This document shows, piece after piece, positions 1 to 8,571 of a stretch of 64,000 nucleotides of DNA (position 1 is the first letter of the stretch; every line of letters begins with the position of its first letter). This DNA is from JAGIBJ01 sp032119595 (GTDB lineage: Bacteria > Actinomycetota > Thermoleophilia > Solirubrobacterales > Solirubrobacteraceae). The stretch lies in contig JAUMBQ010000006.1 in NCBI GenBank assembly GCA_032119595.1, positions 744,001-808,000 on the forward strand, read 5' to 3'. The position numbers and the translations under genes are program-made. The notes under the pieces are model-generated. The model was not told the origin of the DNA. It did not search any database and saw only the letters and a list, made by a program, of their open reading frames with translations.

Positions 1-249
1 GTGCTCGTTGATGAGCACCACGAACCGGTTCAGGATCCGTGCGCGCCGCTGCGGGTTGGTCGCCGCCCACGCGGGCTGCGCGGCCGCCGCGTTCGCGATC
101 GCGGCGTCGACCTCGGCCTTGGAGGCCAGCGCCACCTGCGACTGCACGCGGCCCGTGCTCGGGTCGAACACGTCGGCGAAGCGGCCAGAGGTGCCCTCGG
201 CGCGGGCCCCGCCGACGAAGTGCGGGATGACGGTGGCGGTGGCAGTCAT
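1..249 (-). CDS. mmsA: Methylmalonate-semialdehyde dehydrogenase, N-terminal fragment
   Basis: The reading frame runs leftward from an ATG at 249 off the window edge, so only the first 83 residues are seen. They match the start of CoA-acylating methylmalonate-semialdehyde dehydrogenase, an aldehyde dehydrogenase family enzyme that converts (methyl)malonate semialdehyde to propionyl- or acetyl-CoA in valine and inositol breakdown. Visible family features are IPHFVGG near residue 8, VFDPSTG near residue 27, and the helix with AQPAWAATNPQRRARIL. The NAD-binding and catalytic cysteine regions lie outside the window. It is divergent from the TetR gene at 399, which may control it. The identity is fairly clear, but other ALDH subfamilies cannot be excluded from this stretch. 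Confidence 0.8.
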   Translation of the reverse strand, partial: MTATATVIPHFVGGARAEGTSGRFADVFDPSTGRVQSQVALASKAEVDAAIANAAAAQPAWAATNPQRRARILNRFVVLINEH

Positions 250-398
250 GGGCGTGTCCAGGCCTCGGAGCATCGATGGGCATCCGGGGACCGGACACTC
301 GTTCGGTAAGTGTAAGGACTCAGGGTATTGCGTCGAGGGCTCGTCGTGGGCCAACGCGTTGTCCAGTCGACACTGCGCCGCTGTGACAGGCTGCCCGC

Positions 399-1139
399 AT
401 GTCTACGACCGGTCGCCAGTACGGCGGGCGCTCCCAGGAGGATCGCCGCGATGAACGCCGCCAGCGCCTCCTGGCCGCGGGCTTGGAGCTGATCGGCCAG
501 GAGGGCGTCGCCGCGCTGAGCGTGCGCGGCGTCTCAACGCGGGCCGGCTTGACGCCGCGCTACTTCTACGAGGAGTTCGGCAGCACCGACGAGCTCGCCC
601 GCCAGCTCTTCGATCGCGAATTCGATGCCAGCATCGCCCGGGTTGGCGTGGCCGTGGCAGCCGCCGGCCCGGAGATCCTGGAGCGCGTGAGCGCTGCCGT
701 CGGTGCCGTGCTCGACGTGATCACCGAGGTGCCTGAGCGCGCCGCACTGCTCCTGACCGAGGCTTCCGGCACCGGTGTACTCGCGAAGCGCCGCCGGGAG
801 CGCATGGACGACGTAGTCGCGGTCGTCGCCGCCTTTGGCTACGGCTCCTACGGCCAGGAGAATCCGCCGCTCACACCCGCCGCCGAGCTGGAGGCGCAGC
901 GCGCCGTGCGCTCGGCTGCGGCGTTTGTGGCCGGCGGCCTCACCCACACGATCGACGAGTGGCTCAGCGGCCGCGTCGAACGCTCCCGCGATGTCCTCCA
1001 GCAGGACCTCGCCGCCCAGATCGTCGCCGTCGGCGACGCATCGTTCGCGCAGCTGCAGCAGGCGACGAGGCGGGCGAGAAGCGTCGATTCAGGCGCAGCC
1101 GAAGGGCGGACGCCAGCAACGAAACGAGCCGCCAGCTAG
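399..1139 (+). CDS. TetR-family transcriptional regulator
   Basis: A 246-residue one-domain repressor type. The helix-turn-helix lies around residues 22-62 (VRGVSTRAGLTPRYFYEEFG), which is the classical TetR N-terminal fold; the rest is the variable ligand-binding and dimerisation domain. The C-terminus is basic and low in complexity. It is divergent from the mmsA-like gene, with 149 nt between the two starts, so control of that gene is a reasonable guess. The sequence CAGGCT at 387-392 lies 6 nt before the ATG, which suggests a leaderless or nearly leaderless transcript. The ligand cannot be told from the sequence. Confidence 0.88.
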   Translation: MSTTGRQYGGRSQEDRRDERRQRLLAAGLELIGQEGVAALSVRGVSTRAGLTPRYFYEEFGSTDELARQLFDREFDASIARVGVAVAAAGPEILERVSAAVGAVLDVITEVPERAALLLTEASGTGVLAKRRRERMDDVVAVVAAFGYGSYGQENPPLTPAAELEAQRAVRSAAAFVAGGLTHTIDEWLSGRVERSRDVLQQDLAAQIVAVGDASFAQLQQATRRARSVDSGAAEGRTPATKRAAS

Positions 1140-1340
1140 GGAACGCCTGGACTGCCCTCCTCGAGCTGCGGCGATGCGCGCCGAGAGGCAACTCGAAGAG
1201 CACGGCCACCGACGCGAACATCACATCGAACCGCACGTCCAGAATCTGGGCCTCCTGGAGAGCGTCGGTCTCGCAAACGGGATTCGGCGTCATCGGTTGC
1301 CCGCCGATTGCGTCGTCGGCGAGAAGGTCAGCGACCGTAA

Positions 1341-1529
1341 TCACGTGAGCGGGATGAGGGCATTGGGATCCGACCTCTTGATGTGCTGACCCGTGACGGG
1401 ATCGATGAGCTTCCCGTCCTTGTCCATAGAGGCAACGTATCCGCCCGGGAACTCGTGGGATGCGATGCGCGTCGGACGACGCCCCAAACTGAACACATAG
1501 TGTGCCTGATTCGCTACGGTGGACTTCAT
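1341..1529 (-). CDS. Small hypothetical protein
   Basis: A 62-residue frame starting at ATG 1529. The sequence is protein-like rather than the Arg/Pro-rich type typical of shadow frames: it holds FSLGRRPTRIASHEFPGG followed by DKDGKLIDPVTGQHIKR. I do not recognise a family. Its start codon overlaps, on the opposite strand, the ATG of the MpaB-type oxygenase at 1528, which is unusual and makes one of the two starts doubtful. No signal peptide or membrane segment is visible. It may be an unannotated small protein or a non-coding frame. Confidence 0.35.
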   Translation of the reverse strand: MKSTVANQAHYVFSLGRRPTRIASHEFPGGYVASMDKDGKLIDPVTGQHIKRSDPNALIPLT

Positions 1530-2493
1530 GCCCGCCGAGACCGCGCACTGCAAGGCCACGTTCGCCCGTGCCGACGAGGGCTACTTCCCTGAGGGGCGCT
1601 CGGAACTGCGGCGGGTGCATGGAGAGCGAGGCGTGGGGCTGATGTTTGGCCAATTGGCGCTGACGGTCGGAGCGATCAAGCCCCTGAACTTCGTGGGGAC
1701 GGCGGAGAACAGCGGACACAAGGGCGACCCGTTCAAGCGACTCACGCGCACGGCGATCGCGTTCGAGACGATCTTCTTCGGCACCAAGGCCGAGGCCGAC
1801 CGCGTGCTCGCGTACACCCGAAAGATGCACGAGCGGGTGAATGGCACCCTCCCGCAGGATGCTGGGATTCATCCGGCAGGAACGCGCTACGACGCCTTCG
1901 ATCCGGCTCTGATGTTGTGGACCGTCGCCGCGATGATGAACTCGGCGGAGACCATGCACGACCTGCTCGTGCGCCGACTCACGCGCGACGAGCGCGAGGC
2001 CCTCTGGCAGGACTACCGGCGGTTCGCGGGCCTGTTCGGCACTCCGCTCGAAGCGATGCCATCCACCTACGCAGCGTTCCGCGAGTACTTCGAAGCCGAG
2101 CTGATCGCCGCCGACACCGCGCTCACCGACGAGGCCCGCTACACGGGCTGGTTTGCGTCCTTCGCGATCCCAAGCCGGAACCTGCGCGGCCCCGTGCTCG
2201 CGGCCCACAACCTCGTGGTCCGCGGCAGCCTGCCGCCGGTGGTACGCGACCTCTACGGCCTCACCTGGAGTCGCCGCGAGCGACAGGTATTCGCGGCACT
2301 CACCACCGCCGTGCGCCTGGCCCGCAAGGTCACGCCGGCGCACCTGGCGCGAGGCACCAACACCGCCACCTTCGAATCCATCGCGCGCGAGGAGGCCCGC
2401 CGGCTGCGCGTCGGACAGCCCACGCCACACCTGAGGCCGGACGGATCACCCGGCACCGACTACCCGCTGCGTCGCCCGGCCGCCAGCGCCTGA
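1528..2493 (+). CDS. MpaB-type oxygenase (DUF2236 / rubber oxygenase family)
   Basis: A 321-residue protein of the family that includes latex-clearing protein Lcp and the fungal oxygenase MpaB, which are heme enzymes cleaving C=C bonds of terpenoid chains. Family marks are RLTRTAIAFETIFFG, the helix KMHERVNG, and the YDAFDPALMLWTVAAMMNSA stretch around residue 115. The final third has DLYGLTWSRRERQ, typical of the actinobacterial group. An ATG at 1528 preceded by GGTGG is preferred over an in-frame GTG at 1519. Substrate is unknown; most relatives are annotated only as oxygenase MpaB family. The enoyl-CoA hydratase gene follows 74 nt downstream with its own promoter-like element. Confidence 0.85.
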   Translation: MPAETAHCKATFARADEGYFPEGRSELRRVHGERGVGLMFGQLALTVGAIKPLNFVGTAENSGHKGDPFKRLTRTAIAFETIFFGTKAEADRVLAYTRKMHERVNGTLPQDAGIHPAGTRYDAFDPALMLWTVAAMMNSAETMHDLLVRRLTRDEREALWQDYRRFAGLFGTPLEAMPSTYAAFREYFEAELIAADTALTDEARYTGWFASFAIPSRNLRGPVLAAHNLVVRGSLPPVVRDLYGLTWSRRERQVFAALTTAVRLARKVTPAHLARGTNTATFESIAREEARRLRVGQPTPHLRPDGSPGTDYPLRRPAASA

Positions 2494-2567
2494 GCTGGAC
2501 TACGGCCTCGTGGCGACCGCAATCACCACACCTCGGCGCACCGCGCCCGCATAGGGTTCGACCCCAG

Positions 2568-3347
2568 ATGACCGACCAGCGCCCCATCCGCACGACCATC
2601 GAGGACGGCGTCGCGACGCTAACGCTCTGCAGCCCCTCAAACGCAATGACGCTCGAATGGGGGCGGTGCCTGCAAGAGGATGTCGCGGCCATCAGCGCCT
2701 CAGCGGGCCTGCGCGTCGTGGTCCTGCGGGCCGAGGGGCGCGCGTTCTGCGTCGGCGGCGACATCAGCTCGTTCGGCACCACCGACGACCCTCGCGCGCT
2801 CCTCGAGCAGCTGGCCGGCGCACTCCACGCCAGCGTCCTGCAGCTCCTCGCGCTCGACGCGCCGCTCGTCGTCGCCGTCCAGGGCGTCGCGGCCGGCGCG
2901 GGACTCAGCCTCGTGTGCGCCGCCGACATCGCGATCGCCGGCCGCTCGGCCTCATTCATCGCCGCCTACACCGCCGCTGGACTCTCCCCAGACGGCGGCA
3001 TGTCGTGGACCTTGCCGCGCCTCGTGGGCCAACGGCGCGCGAGCGAGATGCTGCTCACGAACCGCCTCGTCGGCGCCGAGGAGGCCGCGTCGATCGGCCT
3101 GGTCACCGAGACCGTCGACGATGACGCCCTAGAGCCTCGCACCGCAGCGGTCGTCGCGCAGCTCGCCGCCGGCTCGCCGGCGTCGTTTGGAGCCACCAAG
3201 CGCCTGCTACGCCGCGGCACCGACACGACCCTCGAAGAGCACCTGCCGCTCGAAGCCACGTCGATCGCTGAACTCGCCGCCTCGCCGGCCGGACAGGAGG
3301 GCATCCACGCGTTCCTCGAAAAGCGCCGTCCGGTGTTCGACGCGTAG
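2568..3347 (+). CDS. Enoyl-CoA hydratase/isomerase family protein
   Basis: A 259-residue crotonase-fold enzyme. The two oxyanion-hole segments are visible: GRAFCVGGDISSFG near residue 55 and GVAAGAGLSLVCAADIAIAG near residue 105. The active-site loop reads GLSPDGGMSWTLPRLVG, the PaaG-like pattern with Asp rather than the Glu seen in classical hydratase, so isomerase or hydratase activity on a particular acyl-CoA cannot be decided. A -10-like TAGGGT at 2552-2557 sits 10 nt before the ATG, suggesting a very short leader. It could serve beta-oxidation or aromatic-acid degradation. Confidence 0.88.
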   Translation: MTDQRPIRTTIEDGVATLTLCSPSNAMTLEWGRCLQEDVAAISASAGLRVVVLRAEGRAFCVGGDISSFGTTDDPRALLEQLAGALHASVLQLLALDAPLVVAVQGVAAGAGLSLVCAADIAIAGRSASFIAAYTAAGLSPDGGMSWTLPRLVGQRRASEMLLTNRLVGAEEAASIGLVTETVDDDALEPRTAAVVAQLAAGSPASFGATKRLLRRGTDTTLEEHLPLEATSIAELAASPAGQEGIHAFLEKRRPVFDA

Positions 3348-3695
3348 CAGCGCTATCCGGGGGCCACGGGGCGCCCGATCGACGCCCTGTCACTCAGGCT
3401 GGGGACAGCCAAGCGAGGTCGTCGGCAGACCCGCAAGTGCCGAAAGGGCCCTCATCAGGCGGGTACTCAGCGGTATCGCGCGCCGCGCTCAAAAGAACCA
3501 GGTAATGCTATTTACCTGCACGCCCATCTGAGCTACGTTTCATCTGAGCACAACCGCCTTCAAACGGAATCCGCCACTCATCAGGCGCCTTCCGGCGATC
3601 AAGCTTCGGATCAGCAGCCAAACCAGTTTCGTCCTCCAGCGAACTCGAAACGCGCCGCCGATCCGTGTCCACAGCCGGACACTGGGGACAGAGAT

Positions 3696-3732
3696 GAGGG
3701 CCTCTCCGATCGATCCGGTCGGGGAGGCCCTC
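3696..3732. terminator. Hairpin terminator, probably bidirectional
   Basis: A 12-bp stem (GAGGGCCTCTCC with one G-U pair to its partner) closing a 13-nt loop. It lies between the convergent crotonase and ureG genes. Confidence 0.6.
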
Positions 3733-3821
3733 GTCGTTTCGCCGGCGGGCTTGGGCGGAAGAGGACCGAGCCGCGGCGCGACGCCGTCGGCTGGGCCGCC
3801 GCGCTGCCCAAAGACAAGAAC

Positions 3822-3859
3822 GAGGACCCCTCTGAGTGCGTGCACTCGGAGGGGCCCTC
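3822..3859. terminator. Long hairpin terminator
   Basis: An 18-bp imperfect stem starting GAGGACCCCTCTGAGTGC with a 2-nt turn. It begins with the same GAGG...CCCTC ends as the hairpin at 3696. It is placed to stop transcription from either side. Confidence 0.6.
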
Positions 3860-3898
3860 GTCATCTGGGTCCGATGTCCCTAACGAACCCAGACGTGG

Positions 3899-3917
3899 TG
3901 AGGCGGACGGCCCGCCT
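3899..3917 (-). terminator. Short hairpin at the end of ureG
   Basis: GAGGCGG and CCGCCTC pair around a 5-nt loop, starting 4 nt after the ureG stop on the minus strand. Confidence 0.4.
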
Positions 3918-3920
3918 CTC

Positions 3921-4610
3921 TCAGTGGTGGGTCCAGGCATGCACCTGATCCCGTACCCAAGCCGCTACCTGTGGGGGAGCAGTGCCGTCGGCCAAGGAGG
4001 TGAGCGCGACGGGGCGATTGCCGCGTCGCGCGATCGCGTCGCGTTCCATGAGTTCGATGTCGGCGCCGACATACGGCGCGAGATCGATCTTGTTGATCAC
4101 GAGCAGGTCGGCATCGCGAACGCCCGGCCCGCCCTTGCGGGGCACGTCGTCGCCGCCGGCGGTGTCGAGCACGAAGATCTGGCGGTCGACGAGGCCGCGG
4201 CTGAAGATCGCGGTGAGGTTGTCGCCGCCGGACTCGATCAGCGAGAGCTGCACATCGCCAAGTTCCTGCTCGAGGCGCTCCACCGCGTCGAGGTTCGCGG
4301 AGATGTCGTCGCGAATCGCGGTGTGCGGGCAGCAGCCGGTCTCCACGGCCACGATGCGCCGCTCCTCCAGCACGCCCGCGCGACGCAGATTGTCGGCGTC
4401 CTCGGTGGTGTAGATGTCGTTCGTCACGACCGCGAGGCCGAGTTCATCGGCCAGTTCACGGCAGAGCGCAGCGACGAGGGCGGTCTTTCCGGAGCCAACC
4501 GGCCCGCCGATTCCGATGCGGATCGGGCGGTGGCCGTGCCCGTCGCCGCGAGCCGCAGGCGCATGCGGATCCGGAAGGTGCTGATGGGGAACGCCGTCGA
4601 TCAGATGCAT
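3921..4610 (-). CDS. ureG: Urease accessory GTPase UreG
   Basis: A 229-residue SIMIBI-class GTPase that delivers nickel to apo-urease with UreF and UreD. The P-loop GIGGPVGSGKTALV is near residue 33, the switch region with ESGGDNL near 130, and the guanine-specificity motif INKIDL near 171. The metal site normally written GGCPH is GCCPH here, adding a cysteine. The first 30 residues are rich in histidine (PHQHLPDPHAP, GDGHGHRP), an extension that could hold nickel; no ureE is seen in the window. The gene stands alone, 36 kb from ureCFD and 13 kb from ureAB. The start ATG at 4610 is the only one that keeps the histidine-rich head. Confidence 0.95.
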   Translation of the reverse strand: MHLIDGVPHQHLPDPHAPAARGDGHGHRPIRIGIGGPVGSGKTALVAALCRELADELGLAVVTNDIYTTEDADNLRRAGVLEERRIVAVETGCCPHTAIRDDISANLDAVERLEQELGDVQLSLIESGGDNLTAIFSRGLVDRQIFVLDTAGGDDVPRKGGPGVRDADLLVINKIDLAPYVGADIELMERDAIARRGNRPVALTSLADGTAPPQVAAWVRDQVHAWTHH

Positions 4611-4766
4611 GGCTGCGCCCCAGTCTGGCGAACCGCAAGGCGGTCGGTTTGTCCCGTTGTACGAAGTTCGGCGAGCGCAGGGAGGGTTCGCGGGGCGACA
4701 ACCGCCGGGGCGCCGCGGCCGCGACGACTGGCCGGAGGCCAGCCGCGCGCCGTCAGCCCCATTCGC

Positions 4767-5777
4767 TCAGCGCAATTCGCTCTGCGGGACCGCAACCGGA
4801 AGCGGGTGCGCGTTCATCTGCGCCAGCGACAGGGTGCTCATGCCGTACAGGCGCCAGCTACGCGTGAGCCGCTTGAACCGGCCGATGCCGGCGTCGTCGT
4901 TATTGACCTGTCCGGTGACCCAACCGGACAAGACCGAGCGCCAGTAGTCGGCGCCGACGCCGAGCGTCATGCACGGGTCCGGAAGCGCGGTTGAATACGT
5001 GTCGGGAGCCAGGCGTGCACGCATGAACGTCACGACGCCGGCGACGTCGGTCGGGTCGATCACGACCTTCCCGGACGACGGCCAGAAGTGGTAGTTCCGG
5101 CCATTGCCCACGGTGACCGTCGTCGTGCCGGTACTCGTGAGGAGGGTCGGTGCGACGACGCTTTCGTCACCGACGTAGTCCTCGCGGTAGGCGCCGCCAT
5201 CGAGCTTGGGAGAGGTCGCAAGGCGGCTCCATTGCCCGGTGCGCTTGCTGAGGATGAACGCGGAGAGCGCGGAGAGCTCGGTGCGGGCCCAGGGCTGGGG
5301 GTTCCCGAGGTAGCACTCGTAGACGTGCCCCCACGGAATGAAGGCGGTGAAGCCGTTCGGGTCGTTGCCCATGTGAACGCGCGGCCTGATCGGCCAGCCC
5401 CAGGAGAACGGAACGCCGTGAGGAATCGCCTCCGACCCAACGGTCATGTCGGCGCTGAGCTGCTGCTCGAGCGAGCGCACGGTGGTGACCGCGGTCGGGG
5501 TCGGAGCCGGCGTCACGACAGGAGCGGGAGCGGGAGCGGGCGGCGCCAGCGGGGTGGGCGCCGGAGCCGGAGTCGGCGTGCGAACCGGAGTCGGGATGGG
5601 AACGGGGGCCGGCGTGGGTGTGCGCACCGGCGTGGGAACGGGCGTTGGCGTCGCAAAGGCCTCGTTCTGCACCGCGCCCTTCCGGAATTTGGGGCGTGCG
5701 TCGGCGGCAGCAGCAGGCAGCGCCGCGACGATGAGCGCAGCGGAAGCGGCGCCGAGAAATCGTACTTGGAAGGACAT
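4767..5777 (-). CDS. Secreted protein of unknown function with Pro/Thr-rich linker
   Basis: A 336-residue protein with an N-terminal signal peptide (FLGAASAALIVAALPAAAA), then about 70 residues of Pro-Thr-Val-Ala repeats, then a compact domain of about 220 residues. That domain has WGWPIRP, GNDPNGFTAFIPWGHVYECY, a conserved-looking NYHFWPSSGKVVIDP segment, and two likely disulphide cysteines. I do not recognise the family; the linker and signal suggest an extracellular enzyme or binding protein. It is transcribed away from the SGNH gene, which lies upstream on the same strand behind two hairpins, so it probably has its own promoter (TTTGTATGTGCC around 5955-5966 on the minus strand). Confidence 0.75.
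   Translation of the reverse strand: MSFQVRFLGAASAALIVAALPAAAADARPKFRKGAVQNEAFATPTPVPTPVRTPTPAPVPIPTPVRTPTPAPAPTPLAPPAPAPAPVVTPAPTPTAVTTVRSLEQQLSADMTVGSEAIPHGVPFSWGWPIRPRVHMGNDPNGFTAFIPWGHVYECYLGNPQPWARTELSALSAFILSKRTGQWSRLATSPKLDGGAYREDYVGDESVVAPTLLTSTGTTTVTVGNGRNYHFWPSSGKVVIDPTDVAGVVTFMRARLAPDTYSTALPDPCMTLGVGADYWRSVLSGWVTGQVNNDDAGIGRFKRLTRSWRLYGMSTLSLAQMNAHPLPVAVPQSELR
5502..5655 (-). repeat. In-frame Pro/Thr/Ala codon repeat
   Basis: Imperfect short tandem repeats coding P-T-P-A/V units in the linker of the secreted protein. Such tracts are prone to length change. Confidence 0.7.
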
Positions 5778-6072
5778 AAACGCCGGACGGAGCGAGGGGG
5801 AACGGACAGCCAGCTCTCGGTCCAAGCGGTCGGACCGGAGACAGGAGGAGGGTGAGCAATGCTCGGCTGGGGCTTCAGGACGCCCGCGAAGGCGTGCTGT
5901 GGGCCGAAGCCTTGAGCACTCGTGACCGGGACTTGGCCTCGGGTGTGCGGTTTGGCACATACAAAGTACCAGCCGATCTGGACGGGCGCCTAGCCGCCCG
6001 GTATGTGGCCAGCCAAGACGGCGAAAAGCGCCCGAGCGCGCGTTCCCGTTTTCGCGCCCAGGACGCCGCGAT

Positions 6073-6103
6073 GCCGCCGGGCTGCGGATCGCAGCCCGGC
6101 GGC
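6073..6103 (-). terminator. Strong GC hairpin after the SGNH gene
   Basis: A perfect 13-bp stem, GCCGCCGGGCTGC with its complement, and a 5-nt loop. Confidence 0.65.
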
Positions 6104-6110
6104 GCCTGAC

Positions 6111-6143
6111 CCCGAGTGCACGCCTGACCGGCGCACACTCGGG
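6111..6143 (-). terminator. Second hairpin after the SGNH gene
   Basis: CCCGAGTG pairs with CACTCGGG around a 17-nt loop, 19 nt after the SGNH stop on the minus strand. Confidence 0.5.
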
Positions 6144-6162
6144 AGTCTCCGCGGAGTTCGCC

Positions 6163-7038
6163 TTACTGGGCGGCGCCGAAGTCGCCCTCGGGACCGCCTG
6201 AGCGGAGGACGGCCTCGGCCATGGCGCGGTATCCGGCGTTGTTCGGGTGGTAGAGACCGATGCCGCTCGGCGAGATGACCTCGTTGATCCAGCGGTACGG
6301 GTTCTCCTTGTACGGGTCCTGGTTCGGCTCATGCCCGACGAAGAGATCCTTCGTGGGAATGTAGGTCGCCAGCTCGTAGCCCGCCTCGGCATTGATGGTC
6401 GCGGAAGTCGAGACGATCGTCTCATCTCCGAGGTCGCCGAGTGCGCGTACCGGGGTGCCGGCTTCGTAGCTGTTGAACAGGCCGCGGAGCACGTACTTGT
6501 TGGGGTTCGCCAGGTACGGGTACGACAGAACGCCGACCTTGCCGCCCGGCCGCAGCCGCGCGCGGAGCTGCCGCGTGATGTCGAGGACCTTGAGTGCGAC
6601 ACCCGGAACGTTCTTTACGGCCGCATTGACCTTTCCTCGGCAGCGGGCCGGATCAGCGACCACGGGAATGAAGCACTGCAGCACGATCTCGATGAAGCCG
6701 ACGTCGTTGCCGCCGATGGTCAGCAGGACCAGGTCGGTCTCCGGCGTGATCGACTTGATCTGCTCCGGAAGGTTCGCGGAAACCGCGCCACCACAGGCCG
6801 CAGTCGAGAAATTCACGGTGAATCCACGCGTACGCATCTTGCTCGCGTACAGCGGGCCCCAGGCGTTCGGGCTGCGCATGCACACGCCCGTCGAGCCGGT
6901 CGCGCCGACGCCGGCGGAGTAGCTGTCGCCCAGCACGACGAGGTCGAGGGTCTTGGCTTGGGCCGGGGCGGCACCGGCAGCCAGGGCGATCATCGCGCTA
7001 GCGGCGATCAGGGCCGAGCGGAGGTTCGGGACGTTCAT
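6163..7038 (-). CDS. Secreted SGNH/GDSL esterase (SEST-like)
   Basis: A 291-residue protein with a signal peptide (first 28 residues ending APAQA). SGNH blocks are in order: block I VVLGDSYSAGVG near residue 33 with the nucleophile Ser, block III GGNDVGF near 109, and a catalytic His in YHPNNAGY near 270. Cysteines near 53, 81, 121 and 133 fit the disulphides of the Streptomyces scabies esterase group (cd01823 type). It probably hydrolyses ester-linked lipids or acetyl groups outside the cell. It is followed by two hairpins, so it looks monocistronic. Substrate unknown. Confidence 0.88.
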   Translation of the reverse strand: MNVPNLRSALIAASAMIALAAGAAPAQAKTLDLVVLGDSYSAGVGATGSTGVCMRSPNAWGPLYASKMRTRGFTVNFSTAACGGAVSANLPEQIKSITPETDLVLLTIGGNDVGFIEIVLQCFIPVVADPARCRGKVNAAVKNVPGVALKVLDITRQLRARLRPGGKVGVLSYPYLANPNKYVLRGLFNSYEAGTPVRALGDLGDETIVSTSATINAEAGYELATYIPTKDLFVGHEPNQDPYKENPYRWINEVISPSGIGLYHPNNAGYRAMAEAVLRSGGPEGDFGAAQ

Positions 7039-7073
7039 GGGACCACTTTCGTGGGGACATGCTTCGGCGCGGT

Positions 7074-7155
7074 GCGAGCGGAGCGCGACCCTGAAGGGCC
7101 GCGCTCCGCTCGCGTGCTTCAGCGAATGGGACAGTGCGCGTGAGTGCCCTCACGC
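7074..7155 (-). terminator. Double hairpin between two secreted-protein genes
   Basis: A 14-bp stem (7074-7087 with 7100-7113, inner CCC-TGAA-GGG) is followed by a 7-bp stem with a 4-nt loop (7138-7155). Together they separate the fibronectin-III gene from the SGNH gene, both on the minus strand. Confidence 0.6.
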
Positions 7156-7209
7156 ACACGGACCAAAGCACGTCCCCGCCGGTTCGTCAAAGCGGCCGGG
7201 CCGCCAGGA

Positions 7210-8571
7210 TCAGACCTTTGGCGTGAGGTTCAGCAGGATCGCGTTGCCCTTGCCAGCCGTCAGTGGGCTGATGATGCCGTTGAGGGCACCGCATCCGGCG
7301 AGATCACTGATGCTGAAGGTGCCGGCAATCGGTCCCCCCGCCAGCGGGAAGAACTGCGCCTGCGTGGACTGCAAAGCGATCGACGAGATCTGCTTCGCCT
7401 GGCAACTCGAACCGCCACCGAGCTGAATGCCAAACAGTGAGACCTTCGGCAGCTTGATGCGCACCTTGGCGTTCGCCTTCAAGACGCCCGCCTTGAGCTG
7501 ACCGGTGACCTTCTCCGTCGGAACGATCTGCACTACCGCCGTGACCGGCAAGAATCCAAGCGCCGTCAGGTTGCCTGTGGTCTGGGCCAACGTCAGGTCC
7601 GCCGTGAAGCAACCCGAAGGAACACCAAGTTCCGCCGCGATCCCACCCTTGAGCGGCAACGAACCCTTGACCAGCGTTTTGAGCGTCGCCGAACCAGCGA
7701 GGTCATAGCCATAGGCAACCTGCGTCGATTCGCTCACCGACGCACAATCAACCGGTGGCGCAGCGGTCGGCGTCGGCGTCGGCGTCGGAGTCGAGGTGGG
7801 AGTCGGCGTTGGGGTCGGGGTCGGGGTCGGGGTGGCTTCCGTCGTGGTGACCGGGATCGGCACCGTGAGCAAATCGACATCCCAGGGCGACGGCATCGAC
7901 ACGACCGAGACCTGGACGGTGGCACCTGGTTTGAGTGATGTCAGCCTGAAGCTGGACTGGTCGGCGTCGACGCTGCCGGCGGCTTGCCCGTTGACGCTCA
8001 CTTCAAAACCCGTCGTCGCGTGATTGCACCAACTGGTCGGCGTGCCCGGGACCCAGGAGATCGTGGCTGAGTCCGAAGTGATGTTGGACGCCACGAAGTT
8101 GGTCGGCTGGACCGCACCGTAGATGTCAAAGCCACAGCCAGAGGTGCCGATCCAGTTGCCCTCGGGCGACACGTTGCCTGCCGCGTCTCTCGCTACCACT
8201 CTCAGCTGGTGATACCCCAGCGGGCCAAACACCGGCGCGCTGAACACCGCCTCGGTGGAGGCTCCATTGACCGTCTGCACCACCGTCGCCGCCGCCCCAT
8301 CGAGGATGTCGTACGACGTGACGCCAACATCGTCACTCGACGCACCCCACGTCAACCGCACCACCCCGAAGTCGATGGGGGTCTGGGTCAGCGTGCCCGG
8401 CCGCGTCGGCGGCTGAACATCGGCGGCGAACGCTGGTGCGGCGCCAGCCGCGGTGGCAACGGTCGCGGCCACCGCGATCAGCAGACGGCGGCGCAGCCGA
8501 GGACGGGTCCTCCGTGGGATTTCGCGCAACCCGGAAACGGGCTCAGGACGACGGGCAGCTTGGTTGAACAT
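7210..8571 (-). CDS. Secreted fibronectin-III protein with shared C-terminal domain
   Basis: A 453-residue protein. After an Arg-rich n-region and signal peptide (LLIAVAATVATAAGAAPAFA) come two fibronectin type III-like domains (about residues 55-140 with VRLTWGASSDDVGV, and 155-245 with SATISWVPGTPTSW), a Pro-Thr linker, and a C-terminal domain of about 165 residues. That last domain, from GSATLKTLVKGSLPL to SPLTAGKGNAILLNL, recurs in the proteins at 45970 and 52932. It is probably a beta-rich envelope domain common in actinobacteria; its function is unknown to me. ATG 8571 was chosen; an in-frame upstream start at 8631 would leave a less typical signal peptide. Confidence 0.8.
   Translation of the reverse strand: MFNQAARRPEPVSGLREIPRRTRPRLRRRLLIAVAATVATAAGAAPAFAADVQPPTRPGTLTQTPIDFGVVRLTWGASSDDVGVTSYDILDGAAATVVQTVNGASTEAVFSAPVFGPLGYHQLRVVARDAAGNVSPEGNWIGTSGCGFDIYGAVQPTNFVASNITSDSATISWVPGTPTSWCNHATTGFEVSVNGQAAGSVDADQSSFRLTSLKPGATVQVSVVSMPSPWDVDLLTVPIPVTTTEATPTPTPTPTPTPTSTPTPTPTPTAAPPVDCASVSESTQVAYGYDLAGSATLKTLVKGSLPLKGGIAAELGVPSGCFTADLTLAQTTGNLTALGFLPVTAVVQIVPTEKVTGQLKAGVLKANAKVRIKLPKVSLFGIQLGGGSSCQAKQISSIALQSTQAQFFPLAGGPIAGTFSISDLAGCGALNGIISPLTAGKGNAILLNLTPKV
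7765..7833 (-). repeat. Hexanucleotide-like repeat coding a Pro-Thr linker
   Basis: GTCGGC/GTCGGG units on the plus strand, read as Pro-Thr repeats on the minus strand within the fibronectin-III protein. Confidence 0.75.

Larger units (their letters stand above)
3348..3920. other. Gene-free region with three hairpins
   Basis: No convincing gene in 573 nt between two convergent genes. It holds three GC-rich inverted repeats listed separately (3696-3732, 3822-3859, 3899-3917). Open frames here are Arg/Pro/Ser-rich and look non-coding. Confidence 0.6.
5778..6162. other. Gene-free region with promoter and terminators
   Basis: No gene in 385 nt. The left part should carry the promoter of the 4767-5777 gene. 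The right part has two strong hairpins (6073-6103, 6111-6143) downstream of the SGNH gene. Confidence 0.55.

Noticed and set aside
348..373. Promoter box before the TetR gene (GGGCCAACGCGTTGTCCAG)
   Set aside because: Half-sites are 8 bp apart instead of 4 and the -10 is two bases off the common spacing.
2550..2566. T-loop-like GGTTCGACCCC suggesting a tRNA
   Set aside because: No acceptor, D or anticodon stems can be formed around it, and it overlaps the promoter and start region of the crotonase gene.
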